Part shown: positions 32,618 to 42,777 of the stretch, in pieces | Position numbering within the stretch: position 1 is the first letter of the stretch | How the letters are laid out: every line of letters begins with the position of its first letter | Assembly: GCA_019828595.1 (NCBI GenBank) | Contig: JAHQRK010000007.1 | Span: 2,604,001 to 2,668,000, forward strand | From: Aphanomyces cochlioides | Taxonomy: Eukaryota > Oomycota > Saprolegniomycetes > Saprolegniales > Verrucalvaceae | Direction: 5' to 3' | DNA length: 64,000 nucleotides | Translations under genes and position numbers: made by a program | The notes under the pieces: model-generated | What the model was told of the DNA's origin: nothing | Database searches by the model: none | Seen by the model: only the letters and a program-made list of their open reading frames with translations

Positions 32618-34105
32618 TTAGAGTTGATCGTCCTCCAAATCGAGGGGATCAATTTCGTCGGCGTTCATGGAGTGGTGAGCTTTGCTGCAGAGCTCGTCGA
32701 TGTGGTAATTGTTGGTGATGCTTTTGAGCATCGAGATGGCCGACAAGACGGGAGCCGGCAAAGTGAACTTCTCGAGATTGTCGCTGAAGTTTTCGATCAA
32801 AGCAAACAGCGACCAGTCCGTCAAGCAGTTGGTGTCAGGCAATCTTGTTGCTTCTTGGTTCAATAGAACAGTCAGTGCCTCCGAGTTTGTGTAGAGGTCT
32901 GGGGCCCGATTTGAGAGGAATAAGTCAATCGTAGCAAGTGCAAAGAGGATGCGCTTGATCTCTGGTATGTCCGTGGTCAATTCTTCCAAGATTTCTGACG
33001 GGTGAATCTTGTATTGAGCCATGAAGTTGACGTGATGTTTGTAGTTGTGAGGCTTGCCTTGAGCTTTTAACAAAGCCATCTTGCGCTCAATAGTCTTGGT
33101 TGCAACAAGTGACTGAAACAAACTGAGGTCTTCATCTTGTGCGTACATAGCATGTGCAACGAGCTGAGGATCATCTCGCAAAATGCGTTGACATTCGGTG
33201 ATACTGCCTTCGACTTTCTTGTCTCGAATGATCTTCTTCGCCAATTCGAGGTGGGCTGCAGCAGACTTGTTAAGTCGTTGTTTCTTCGCTTTGCCTTTGG
33301 TCTTTTTCGGGCGTGGCGCACTTGAATCTTCCAATACAATTCGAGGCACTGCAAAGTCTTCAAACGAGAGTTCCACGTCGTCTTCTTCGAGGATATGAAA
33401 ACGGTTGGATGTCGGCAGGGGATCCAAACGTGGGGACGAAGGCAAAGTACGTTTTGGAGCTGGTCCAGACCGGTAGCCCGTTACCAATTGAAGGTCCAGC
33501 GAGTTCTTGGGCTGCTCACTTGGTGGAGCAAGAGCGGGCGATTCGTTGGTAGACATTTCCACATCTTCTTGTTGTTTGTCTTGTCCATTGTTGTTAGGGG
33601 GATCGCTGTCACCAGACATATCGACATCAGAGCCATGAGAAGGAGCTGTTGGCTGTGGTTGTTCATCTTGACGATCTCCAGATGCCTCAGTTGAGTCGGC
33701 CTCGCCTTCCGCATTTGTTCCAGGGTCTTGATCATGATCGTCTCCATCATGTTCAGGTTCTTTTTCTCCTGACGGAGGAGATTTTGCCGCTGCCTTGGCC
33801 GCTTTTGCCTTCGCTTTTTCAGCCTTGGCCTCTGCACGTCGTGAAACAATCGACGGAGGCAATGTCTTGTTCAGAGCAGCGATCTTGTGCTGAAACACGA
33901 CGACAAAAGGCTGACCCGACGGATCCGTAATGGTGATTTCGCGTAGTGCGTCGCCGGATTTTGGCACCAACACTGCAGGAGGCGCAGGCGACTTGAAAAT
34001 GACTCTCAAATGCGGCGACTTGATGTTCTGACCAGCAGTAGGGTTGAATGCTGCTATCACTGACTTGGTCAATGCAGCCATTTTCTTGACAATCGCCTTG
34101 GCCAT
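32618..34105 (-). pseudogene. LINE ORF1 C-terminal half, array unit 4, open
   Basis: Same 495-residue open frame, with no private amino-acid change noticed relative to the majority sequence. Confidence 0.75.
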
Positions 34106-34335
34106 CGAAGGGTGACTGACCTTGTTGAACGTAACGTAGTAGTTGTTGCCATAACGCGCCGATGACTGTTGGAGAAGCCATTGGTGTTGAGGGAGATGAG
34201 TTGTGGGTCCCAGTCCACGAGTTCAGTTGGGACATCGGAGAAGTTGTTGTCACTCATCACGAGTACAGATGAAAATGAGTAGAATGGAGGGGTCAGAGGG
34301 GAGGTTGAAATGGATTGAAGCAGGGGATAGAAGCC

Positions 34336-35104
34336 TTAGAGTTGATCGTCCTCCAAATCGAGGGGATCAATTTCGTCGGCGTTCATGGAGTGGTGAGCTT
34401 TGCTGCAGAGCTCGTCGATGTGGTAATGTTGGTGATGCTTTTGAGCATCGAGATGGCCGACAAGACGGGAGCCGGCAAAGTGAACTTCTCGAGATTGTCG
34501 CTGAAGTTTTCGATCAAAGCAAACAGCGACCAGTCCGTCAAGCAGTTGGTGTCAGGCAATCTTGTTGCTTCTTGGTTCAATAGAACAGTCAGTGCCTCCG
34601 AGTTTGTGTAGAGGTCTGGGGCCCGATTTGAGAGGAATAAGTCAATCGTAGCAAGTGCAAAGAGGATGCGCTTGATCTCTGGTATGTCCGTGGTCAATTC
34701 TTCCAAGATTTCTGACGGGTGAATCTTGTATTGAGCCATGAAGTTGACGTGATGTTTGTAGTTGTGAGGCTTGCCTTGAGCTTTTAACAAAGCCATCTTG
34801 CGCTCAATAGTCTTGGTTGCAACAAGTGACTGAAACAAACTGAGGTCTTCATCTTGTGCGTACATAGCATGTGCAACGAGCTGAGGATCATCTCGCAAAA
34901 TGCGTTGACATTCGGTGATACTGCCTTCGACTTTCTTATCTCGAATGATCTTCTTCGCCAATTCGAGGTGGGCTGCAGCAGACTTGTTAAGTCGTTGTTT
35001 CTTCGCTTTGCCTTTGGTCTTTTTCGGGCGTGGCGCACTTGAATCTTCCAATACAATTCGAGGCACTGCAAAGTCTTCAAACGAGAGTTCCACGTCGTCT
35101 TCTT
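34336..35104 (-). pseudogene. LINE ORF1 C-terminal fragment, array unit 5, truncated and frameshifted
   Basis: The upstream side is cut at 35,104 by copy E, inside the EEDDVELSF stretch. A one-base loss near 34,425 (GGTAATGTTGG versus GGTAATTGTTGG) changes the frame shortly before the normal end. Confidence 0.8.
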
Positions 35105-35165
35105 ACTTCCGAATTTGCCTCGTACCCCTCAAGTCAAGAAGTTATCAAGTGCCGCCGCGCTCAAA

Positions 35166-38100
35166 ATGTCCAACGCCAACAGCTGTTCCGAGCTCCGTGA
35201 GACCAACACTCACGGAGTCACCATCATTCCAGGTATTGTATCACCTCACCCACTTTCGTCGTCCAATCAGGATGGCGGAAGTGGTGTGAGTAATGTCTCT
35301 ACACCTAACCCTAGGGCCGAAGTGGAGGTCGAGTTCGACCCTAACAGCGTCTCTGGAGACCAATCTGCGTCTCGCTCCACCAGCGCTTCACCTGGTGCTC
35401 CACTCGCCGGAGTTCCAGGGGGGTCAACCTCAGTGGGTCAGTGGTTGACCCCCAGACCACTGTCGTTAACTTGTCTAGCGAAGCCCTCACTCAGGAGGGC
35501 GAACCACTGGGGCCTTGTGCCTGTGGTGGCTGCTTCCCTGGACTCCAATTGGAGTCGATCCCCAGTGAAGGCGGTGAGAAAACGGGGTCCATGCCAGCCC
35601 TAGAGGCTACGAGGGCCCCCCCTATGGGCACACCCTGCGGTTCTGTCTACTTCCCCCCAGGGGCCTCTTCGGAGGGGCGGGGGCGGTATCCCGATTTGGG
35701 TTCTCGCCGGAGCAATGGTGTACCCCAGTCACCGTGCTGCGGGGATGGCATGGATTCCCCTTCTACCCCTGTCACTGGGGGTCTGGCCCCGGCCTTTCTC
35801 GTGACCAATGGGACTGAGCCAGCAGCCACCAACCGCGTCGCCCCCTGTGCTGAGCCTCCTAGAACGGGAGAGGAAGAAGAACAATCTCAAGATGACGTGG
35901 ATATGGTCTCTGGAGACGCCGAGGGGAAGGATTCTACTGAAACCGAAGCCTTAACCGACGAGGGAAATACTCAAATTCACTCTGAGGTTGATGGGTCAGG
36001 CGACATTAACGGCCAAGCGAAGCCGTGTGATACTTCTGGAGAAGTTATTCAAGAGGAACAATCGACAAACAATGACAATGACCAGTCAAATCAAGACATT
36101 GTCGACAAATCCGTTGCTCAAGGAAATGGCGCTGTTGATCCTCCTACCGCGGCAGACAAAATACAAGGCGATCAAGAGCAACAAAACGCTGAAAAGGCCA
36201 ATCCATGGACGCAAAAGACTCCCGGCAAGGATTCAGCTTCGTCCAAGAAAGATTCCAAGCAAGGCAATGCTCCCAAAGGCGCAAAACACCGCAACACTGG
36301 TGCTCATGCTGTTGCCGATGACGATATTGCGCGATGCGAGGCCATGGCGGACGCATTCTACAAAGACTCTGGTGACATGGACGCCTTCATTGAAAACATT
36401 TTGCTCACTCCCCAGTCCCAAGTGTACGAGCTCACAGTCAAGTTGGGCGAAGGCTACAAGGACTGGTCCGAAAAAGTCATCTGCGATCAATTTGTCAAGG
36501 AAAATCCTGGTTCGTTATGGGGCTCCAAATTTCCGAACATTTTGATCCACAAGAAGAACCCACAGACCATTGTGATCTCAAGTTACAACTTGTCTACGTG
36601 CGTGGAAATGGGAGGCACAACGTTTCGACTTGGTGGCAAAGACTTCCTGGTTCCCAAGTACTCGCGTTATGGCAACAACTACTACGTTACGTTCAACAAG
36701 GTCAGTCACCCTTCGATGGCCAAGGCGATTGTCAAGAAAATGGCTGCATTGACCAAGTCAGTGATAGCAGCATTCAACCCTACTGCTGGTCAGAACATCA
36801 AGTCGCCGCATTTGAGAGTCATTTTCAAGTCGCCTGCGCCTCCTGCAGTGTTGGTGCCAAAATCCGGCGACGCACTACGCGAAATCACCATTACGGATCC
36901 GTCGGGTCAGCCTTTTGTCGTCGTGTTTCAGCACAAGATCGCTGCTCTGAACAAGACATTGCCTCCGTCGATTGTTTCACGACGTGCAGAGGCCAAGGCT
37001 GAAAAAGCGAAGGCAAAAGCGGCCAAGGCAGCGGCAAAATCTCCTCCGTCAGGAGAAAAAGAACCTGAACATGATGGAGACGATCATGATCAAGACCCTG
37101 GAACAAATGCGGAAGGCGAGGCCGACTCAACTGAGGCATCTGGAGATCGTCAAGATGAACAACCACAGCCAACAGCTCCTTCTCATGGCTCTGATGTCGA
37201 TATGTCTGGTGACAGCGATCCCCCTAACAACAATGGACAAGACAAACAACAAGAAGATGTGGAAATGTCTACCAACGAATCGCCCGCTCTTGCTCCACCA
37301 AGTGAGCAGCCCAAGAACTCGCTGGACCTTCAATTGGTAACGGGCTACCGGTCTGGACCAGCTCCAAAACGTACTTTGCCTTCGTCCCCACGTTTGGATC
37401 CCCTGCCGACATCCAACCGTTTTCATATCCTCGAAGAAGACGACGTGGAACTCTCGTTTGAAGACTTTGCAGTGCCTCGAATTGTATTGGAAGATTCAAG
37501 TGCGCCACGCCCGAAAAAGACCAAAGGCAAAGCGAAGAAACAACGACTTAACAAGTCTGCTGCAGCCCACCTCGAATTGGCGAAGAAGATCATTCGAGAT
37601 AAGAAAGTCGAAGGCAGTATCACCGAATGTCAACGCATTTTGCGAGATGATCCTCAGCTCGTTGCACATGCTATGTACGCACAAGATGAAGACCTCAGTT
37701 TGTTTCAGACACTTGTTGCAACCAAGACTATTGAGCGCAAGATGGCTTTGTTAAAAGCTCAAGGCAAGCCTCACAACTACAAACATCACGTCAACTTCAT
37801 GGCTCAATACAAGATTCACCCGTCAGAAATCTTGGAAGAATTGACCACGGACATACCAGAGATCAAGCGCATCCTCTTTGCACTTGCTACGATTGACTTA
37901 TTCCTCTCAAATCGGGCCCCAGACCTCTACACAAACTCGGAGGCACTGACTGTTCTATTGAACCAAGAAGCAACAAGATTGCCTGACACCAACTGCTTGA
38001 CGGACTGGTCGCTGTTTGCTTTGATCGAAAACTTCAGCGACAATCTCGAGAAGTTCACTTTGCCGGCTCCCGTCTTGTCGGCCATCTCGATGCTCAAAAG

Positions 38101-38203
38101 CATCACCAACAATTACCACATCGACGAGCTCTGCAGCAAAGCTCACCACTCCATGAACGCCGACGAAATTGATCCCCTCGATTTGGAGGACGATCAACTC
38201 TAA
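35166..38203 (+). pseudogene. LINE ORF1, copy E, one homopolymer frameshift
   Basis: Differs from the intact copy by loss of one G in a G7 run (six G at about 35,418-35,423), so the first 85-90 residues are out of frame with the remaining 920. The second part is open to the TAA. A single base in a homopolymer could also be a sequencing error, in which case this ORF1 would be intact. Confidence 0.8.
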
Positions 38204-38281
38204 GGCTTCTATCCCCTGCTTCAATCCATTTCAACCTCCCCTCTGACCCCTCCATTCTACTCATTTTCATCTGTACTCGTG

Positions 38282-38498
38282 ATGAGTGACAACAACTTCT
38301 CCGATGTCCCAACTGAACTCGTGGACTGGGACCCACAAATCATCTCCCTCAACACCAATGGCTTCTCCAACAGTCATCGGTACATCCTCGACAAACTATC
38401 AAGTGTTCACGACGTTTCCTTTATCCAAGAAACCCGTTTCCGTGTCTGGAAATGTTCTACGAGACGCCCAAGCCGTCCGATGGATACTACATCCGTGG
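38282..38498 (+). pseudogene. LINE ORF2 5' fragment, copy E
   Basis: Encodes the endonuclease start to QETRFR, then after the large deletion reads C-terminal sequence out of frame. It ends at the F insertion. Confidence 0.8.
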
Positions 38499-38550
38499 TT
38501 AAATGAGTTGTATTAACCTTATTTTTGAGCAAAGGCCCTAATGACTTACT

Positions 38551-38564
38551 AATTTGCCTCGTAC
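38551..38564 (-). repeat. inverted copy of the LINE 5' terminal motif in the 3' UTR (copy F)
   Basis: On plus it reads AATTTGCCTCGTAC, identical to bases 8-21 of the element's 5' end (35,112-35,125, 17,860-17,873). It is preceded by ACTT as at the 5' end and followed by TATAAATAG. Seen in A, C/D, E, F and K; I has one change. Confidence 0.9.
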
Positions 38565-38643
38565 TGTATAAATAGAACTTGGAAAACAGAATATGGCAAA
38601 GTGGTCATTGAACAGGAGATGAAGTGGTGAGCCGTCAGCTCAC

Positions 38644-41600
38644 TCATGAAACGACACTGTCAGGAATGGCGTGTTGACGTAACCAGGGGTCCGAAGATAG
38701 ATGCTTGAGCACATTGAATACCTTGGTGTATCCCTTCTTGAGAGGGAGATCAACCAGGAGCTGTTGTAGATGTAGCTTGATCAAAGAGGCAGCATGAATG
38801 GCAACTTCCATCGGACTCTTCGCTGTGAGGTCGGGTCGAAAGGTGCGATCGGCACGTTGGAGCCATATTTGATAATACACGCAGGCTCGGACAATCGGCC
38901 AGATCTTCAGATAGCCACGGATGTAGTATCCATCGGACGGCTTGGGCGTCTCGTAGAACATTTCCAGACACGTGGACGGAAAGGAACACTCGAGCAGTCG
39001 CTGGATCGCCTTGAAGAAATACCAAACAGATTGACCATATCCACAAGAGAACAGGAAGTGCTCGTACGTCTCATTGACACGACAGAAGACACACGTCGGC
39101 TTGGGGTCTTGGTACTGAAACAGATATTGCATGGCGTTGGCGCGGAGAAGGGTCTTGAAAATGAACTCTCCATATCGAGGGAGAATGTGGTCGGGTTGGA
39201 GGAAGGCGGCAAGTTGGGTAAGGCGCTTGGGGTCTTCATAAAAGTTGGATGGCAGGTTGAGATGCTTGGTAGGAAGAATGGACGAGCTGACAGCTGGAGA
39301 AGCTCTGATCTTAGCCGATTTCGAAGTCGCAAGCGCCAACAAGATCGGACTCGAGTCAGGGTGTATCATCCAGTGCCATTCCATCCATTCAGAGCTTGGC
39401 GTCGGCAAGTGGAACACGGGAGCATCCTCTTCAGAAACAATCTCAAACAATCGTGATAACTTGGTCACCAAGATTGAGATCCATTGTTTCGTTGGAGGGA
39501 CAAAATTGGCTTGGCGGCAGGCACGGTTGATTTTGTCGAACAAGATCGAAGCTGGCCAAACTCGCTGACACGGAGTCAACAAATGCGACAACTTCGTGAT
39601 GTGAAGCGAAGCCAATACATTGGCTTGGTCTTGCGTCGATGTAGAGCACTGATCGTATAGGTCTTCGAGTCCAGGCAGATACGAGTTGTGCCAAAGGGGA
39701 ACATCCAAAGATGAGATGTGATTTGGACAGCCGTACGGAGTCCAGCGGGATTCAAACCAGCTACTCAATAAGGCTTTCCACATTGGAGTGATATTGGGAT
39801 TCTTGTACAGTTGTCTGATGAATGCAGAAGAGCCATTTGCCAAGAGGAGATCTCGGGGGGAACCCCATGGATGAAAAGCCTTCTCGAGGAGAGTATAGCC
39901 CGGCGTAATCCAGGCGGACATGGCAGACTTGCGGGGTGGGGTGGTGATGGCTTGAATGCATCTGATCATGACAGAGCGGTTGTGTTGTTGCCATAAAGCA
40001 AGTGCATGGTGCAGGCCTAAGCCACCGGACTTCTTCGGCATGAATAGGATCTCCTTTTTGATCAAACGGAGGCCATGGACAGAGGAGGATGGGTTGATTT
40101 CTCCACCATGCATAAATTGAAGCATGGCCTTGTCGATCTTTTTGGCCAGGTCTTTGTCGGCAGGGACAAAAGCCAGTTGGTACCATAACACAGGCAGACA
40201 TATGCTGTGCAGGATAGTGACTTTTCCGGTCATGGTTCGAGCCTTGTAGAGCCACAAAGACAAGCGAGCCACAAACTTCTCAAACACGTAATTGAAACGT
40301 GCCAATGGAGAAAGATTGGGCGCAACCAAGATACCAAGAGCCTTCACGGGACTGTCGGAAGTAACTTGTAGTGAGGCAAGGTTCCCATTCAACTGGCTGT
40401 AGGTCAGAATTTGGGTCTTGTCTACGTTGAGTCGGAAACCAGACTTGTCGCAAAAGGTTTGAACCAATGCAAGCTGCCGGTGGAGGCACGTCTCATTTGC
40501 CGCATAGAGTTGCGAGTCGTCGGCAAAGTAACTCCCAGTGTGGTAGCGATCCCCACACTTGATGCCATAGTTGGAGTGTTGCCGTAGGAGTTGGCACATC
40601 GGTTCCAAAGCGATCACAAACAGAAGTGGCGACAGTGGATCACCTTGCAACACACCGCGTGAGATGTGAACTGGCTTGGACAAGAAGCCGTTCACCAAGA
40701 TGCGAGACTTGCGGCCCGAGTACAGTACGCGAACCATGTCAACAAAGGTTTCGGGAAAGCCATAGTGACGGAGGACGCGGAGCAAGTACGCGTGGTCCAC
40801 GCGATCAAACGCTTTCTCAAAGTCAAGCAGTGCCACCATCGAGGACGGACTGTGTAGTTTGATGTGGTGCAGCATGTCATCCAGTCGTGCAATATTGGTT
40901 TGGATATTGCTTCGACGGATAAAGCCTTGCTGGTCCGGGTGGATGATGTGTCGAATGTGGCGCTGGAGTCGATAAGCCAGAATACTCGTCAGGATTTTCA
41001 CATCCGTGTTGAGTAGGCTAATGGGCCGATAGTTCTTGGCTTGTGACTTGGGGCCTTTCTTGTGCAGCAACACCAGCGTACTGACAAGTTGCATGGGAGT
41101 CAAGCGAGGGTGAGAATGGAGCTGGTGTGTGAATAGCAGCTCCAATACCAACGACCACTTGTGAGGTGCAAGTTTGAGGACTTCGAATGGCAGAGCGTTG
41201 GGACCTGGCGCTGAGTTCGAACTGCTGTGTCGAATAGCATGATAGAACTCGTTGGCGCGCAAGGGAGCCGACAGCTCTTTCTGGGCTTGCTCTGGCAGTT
41301 GCTTGTGTCGAGTCAATGGGGTCAGAAATGACGACACTTCGTCTCCAGATCGCTGCACCTCGGGAGCTGCAAACAAGTCCTTGTAGTAGTCGACCAGGAC
41401 GTCAGACATGCCTTGTTGATTGGAGACAACATTTCCATTGACATCCACCAACTCTTTGAAGACTGTCTTCTTCAAGGGGGTAGGGACAGGGGACATGAAG
41501 TGGAACTTGGACGAGCGCTCTGCTTTGTACAAGTGAAGTTGGAACGCCTGGTCTTGACGAAACTGCTTGTCTCGATCTTGCAGCTCGTGAATTTGCTTTT

Positions 41601-42699
41601 GAAGGTCTCGCACTCGATCCACCAGCACTGAATCTTGACGCATGTTGGGGACTTGCAAAAGCGAAGCGATCTCGACAGCTAACTTCTTCAACGGCAGACG
41701 TTGTTTCTCCAATCGTTGAGAATGGTATTCTTTGAGTTGGGAGCGGATATCATTGACCAGCATGTCGTAGGCTTTGGAGATATTGTGGAATGTTGGAGAC
41801 TTGTCCAAAAATCGATCCAGACATCCATGAACAATCTCGGCCGCTCGTGGTAGACGAAGTAGCCAAGTTGGAGCTTTCCATGATCCAGAGCCATGGCGCA
41901 ATGTTTGACGCTTTGTGATGATACGACATGCCACGTGGTCAGCCTGTGGAACGTGTGGCATGTGCGTCGCCTTCCAATGACGAAGACCCGCCAAGGTGGA
42001 CGAACAAAAGATGTAGTCGAGTCGGTTGGTGAGTGTGGGACTTGTGAAGGTTCTTGCCACGGGGTTTTGACGGCGAAACAGATCCACCAGAGACAAACTG
42101 TGCATCCATTGTTCCAGTTGAAGGGTGCCGGCCATGGTGGAGGTACTGGGTCTCAACGAATCCAAATCTTTGTTGAGAGTGCAGTTGAAATCTCCTCCAA
42201 CAATGTGGAGCGCATGTGGAGGAAAGTCGCGTGGCAATTCTTCGAAGTAACTTGCTCGTTGTTGGAAGGCTGCCGGCGCATAGATATTGTGGAGAACGAC
42301 TGTCAGTGGACCCAGAGTACATCGCACTTGTAGATAACGACCACGAAGCACTGGGTTGTCATGAGGGACTTGAGTGGCGTTCTTCAAAGGAGAGTGAGGA
42401 TGTATCAACGTAGCCAGACCTCCAGTGGCTGGCGACGTGGATACTTCAGGGTAAATAGGCTCTTCAAAGAACAAAGAGCCTTCGTGGTTTGTGATGCGTT
42501 GCCAATGGAACGCAACACGGTCGTGGAGACTTGGCGTGCGGAAACGGGTTTCTTGGATAAAGGAAACGTCGTGAACACTTGATAGTTTGTCGAGGATGTA
42601 CCGATGACTGTTGGAGAAGCCATTGGTGTTGAGGGAGATGATTTGTGGGTCCCAGTCCACGAGTTCAGTTGGGACATCGGAGAAGTTGTTGTCACTCAT
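38644..42699 (-). CDS. LINE ORF2 polyprotein, intact (1,351 aa): APE endonuclease, reverse transcriptase, CCHC
   Basis: The only uninterrupted complete ORF2 here. Endonuclease at 1-265: LNTNG (23-27), Glu50 in QET, NIYAPA (138-143), GGDFN (168-172), RLDYI (226-230), ADHVA (253-257), all expected for Mg-dependent APE-type LINE nucleases. A Gln/Arg-rich linker (about 320-400) precedes the reverse transcriptase: RPISLLN, ALLDFEKAFDRVDH, GVLQGDPLSPLLF and FADD at 725-728 (catalytic Asp727/728). The C-terminus carries C-x2-C-x7-H-x4-C at 1203-1219 (zf-RVT type). The protein should nick target DNA and copy the LINE RNA onto it in the nucleus. The start is the ATG at 42,699, 78 nt after the ORF1 stop and in the same frame. 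Confidence 0.9.
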   Translation of the reverse strand: MSDNNFSDVPTELVDWDPQIISLNTNGFSNSHRYILDKLSSVHDVSFIQETRFRTPSLHDRVAFHWQRITNHEGSLFFEEPIYPEVSTSPATGGLATLIHPHSPLKNATQVPHDNPVLRGRYLQVRCTLGPLTVVLHNIYAPAAFQQRASYFEELPRDFPPHALHIVGGDFNCTLNKDLDSLRPSTSTMAGTLQLEQWMHSLSLVDLFRRQNPVARTFTSPTLTNRLDYIFCSSTLAGLRHWKATHMPHVPQADHVACRIITKRQTLRHGSGSWKAPTWLLRLPRAAEIVHGCLDRFLDKSPTFHNISKAYDMLVNDIRSQLKEYHSQRLEKQRLPLKKLAVEIASLLQVPNMRQDSVLVDRVRDLQKQIHELQDRDKQFRQDQAFQLHLYKAERSSKFHFMSPVPTPLKKTVFKELVDVNGNVVSNQQGMSDVLVDYYKDLFAAPEVQRSGDEVSSFLTPLTRHKQLPEQAQKELSAPLRANEFYHAIRHSSSNSAPGPNALPFEVLKLAPHKWSLVLELLFTHQLHSHPRLTPMQLVSTLVLLHKKGPKSQAKNYRPISLLNTDVKILTSILAYRLQRHIRHIIHPDQQGFIRRSNIQTNIARLDDMLHHIKLHSPSSMVALLDFEKAFDRVDHAYLLRVLRHYGFPETFVDMVRVLYSGRKSRILVNGFLSKPVHISRGVLQGDPLSPLLFVIALEPMCQLLRQHSNYGIKCGDRYHTGSYFADDSQLYAANETCLHRQLALVQTFCDKSGFRLNVDKTQILTYSQLNGNLASLQVTSDSPVKALGILVAPNLSPLARFNYVFEKFVARLSLWLYKARTMTGKVTILHSICLPVLWYQLAFVPADKDLAKKIDKAMLQFMHGGEINPSSSVHGLRLIKKEILFMPKKSGGLGLHHALALWQQHNRSVMIRCIQAITTPPRKSAMSAWITPGYTLLEKAFHPWGSPRDLLLANGSSAFIRQLYKNPNITPMWKALLSSWFESRWTPYGCPNHISSLDVPLWHNSYLPGLEDLYDQCSTSTQDQANVLASLHITKLSHLLTPCQRVWPASILFDKINRACRQANFVPPTKQWISILVTKLSRLFEIVSEEDAPVFHLPTPSSEWMEWHWMIHPDSSPILLALATSKSAKIRASPAVSSSILPTKHLNLPSNFYEDPKRLTQLAAFLQPDHILPRYGEFIFKTLLRANAMQYLFQYQDPKPTCVFCRVNETYEHFLFSCGYGQSVWYFFKAIQRLLECSFPSTCLEMFYETPKPSDGYYIRGYLKIWPIVRACVYYQIWLQRADRTFRPDLTAKSPMEVAIHAASLIKLHLQQLLVDLPLKKGYTKVFNVLKHLSSDPWLRQHAIPDSVVS

Positions 42700-42777
42700 C
42701 ACGAGTACAGATGAAAATGAGTAGAATGGAGGGGTCAGAGGGGAGGTTGAAATGGATTGAAGCAGGGGATAGAAGCC

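Larger units (their letters stand above)
25568..35104 (-). repeat. tandem array, about 5.55 units of 1,718 bp, of a LINE ORF1-end/ORF2-start segment
   Basis: Unit starts (CCGATGACTG) at 25,568, 27,287, 29,005, 30,723, 32,441 and 34,159, with spacings 1,719 then 1,718 four times. Each unit, read on minus, is ORF1 from GCGTTATGGCAAC to its TAA, the linker, then ORF2 codons 1-33. The junction joins ORF2 SNSHR out of frame to ORF1. Units are nearly identical but carry private substitutions. The last unit is cut at 35,104 by the 5' end of copy E. Confidence 0.95.
35105..38498 (+). mobile_element. LINE copy E, 5' part (interrupted by F)
   Basis: Begins with the full 5' terminus at 35,105. It contains the 61-nt 5' UTR, ORF1, linker and the first 54 codons of ORF2, then an internal deletion of about 3.6 kb (junction 38,441/38,442) to the ORF2 C-terminal region. 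F is inserted after GATACTACATCCGTGG (38,483-38,498). E resumes at 44,822. Confidence 0.9.

Noticed and set aside
25568..35104. Tandem array as a multigene family of host genes
   Set aside because: Every unit is a LINE ORF1/ORF2 segment with an identical non-genic junction.
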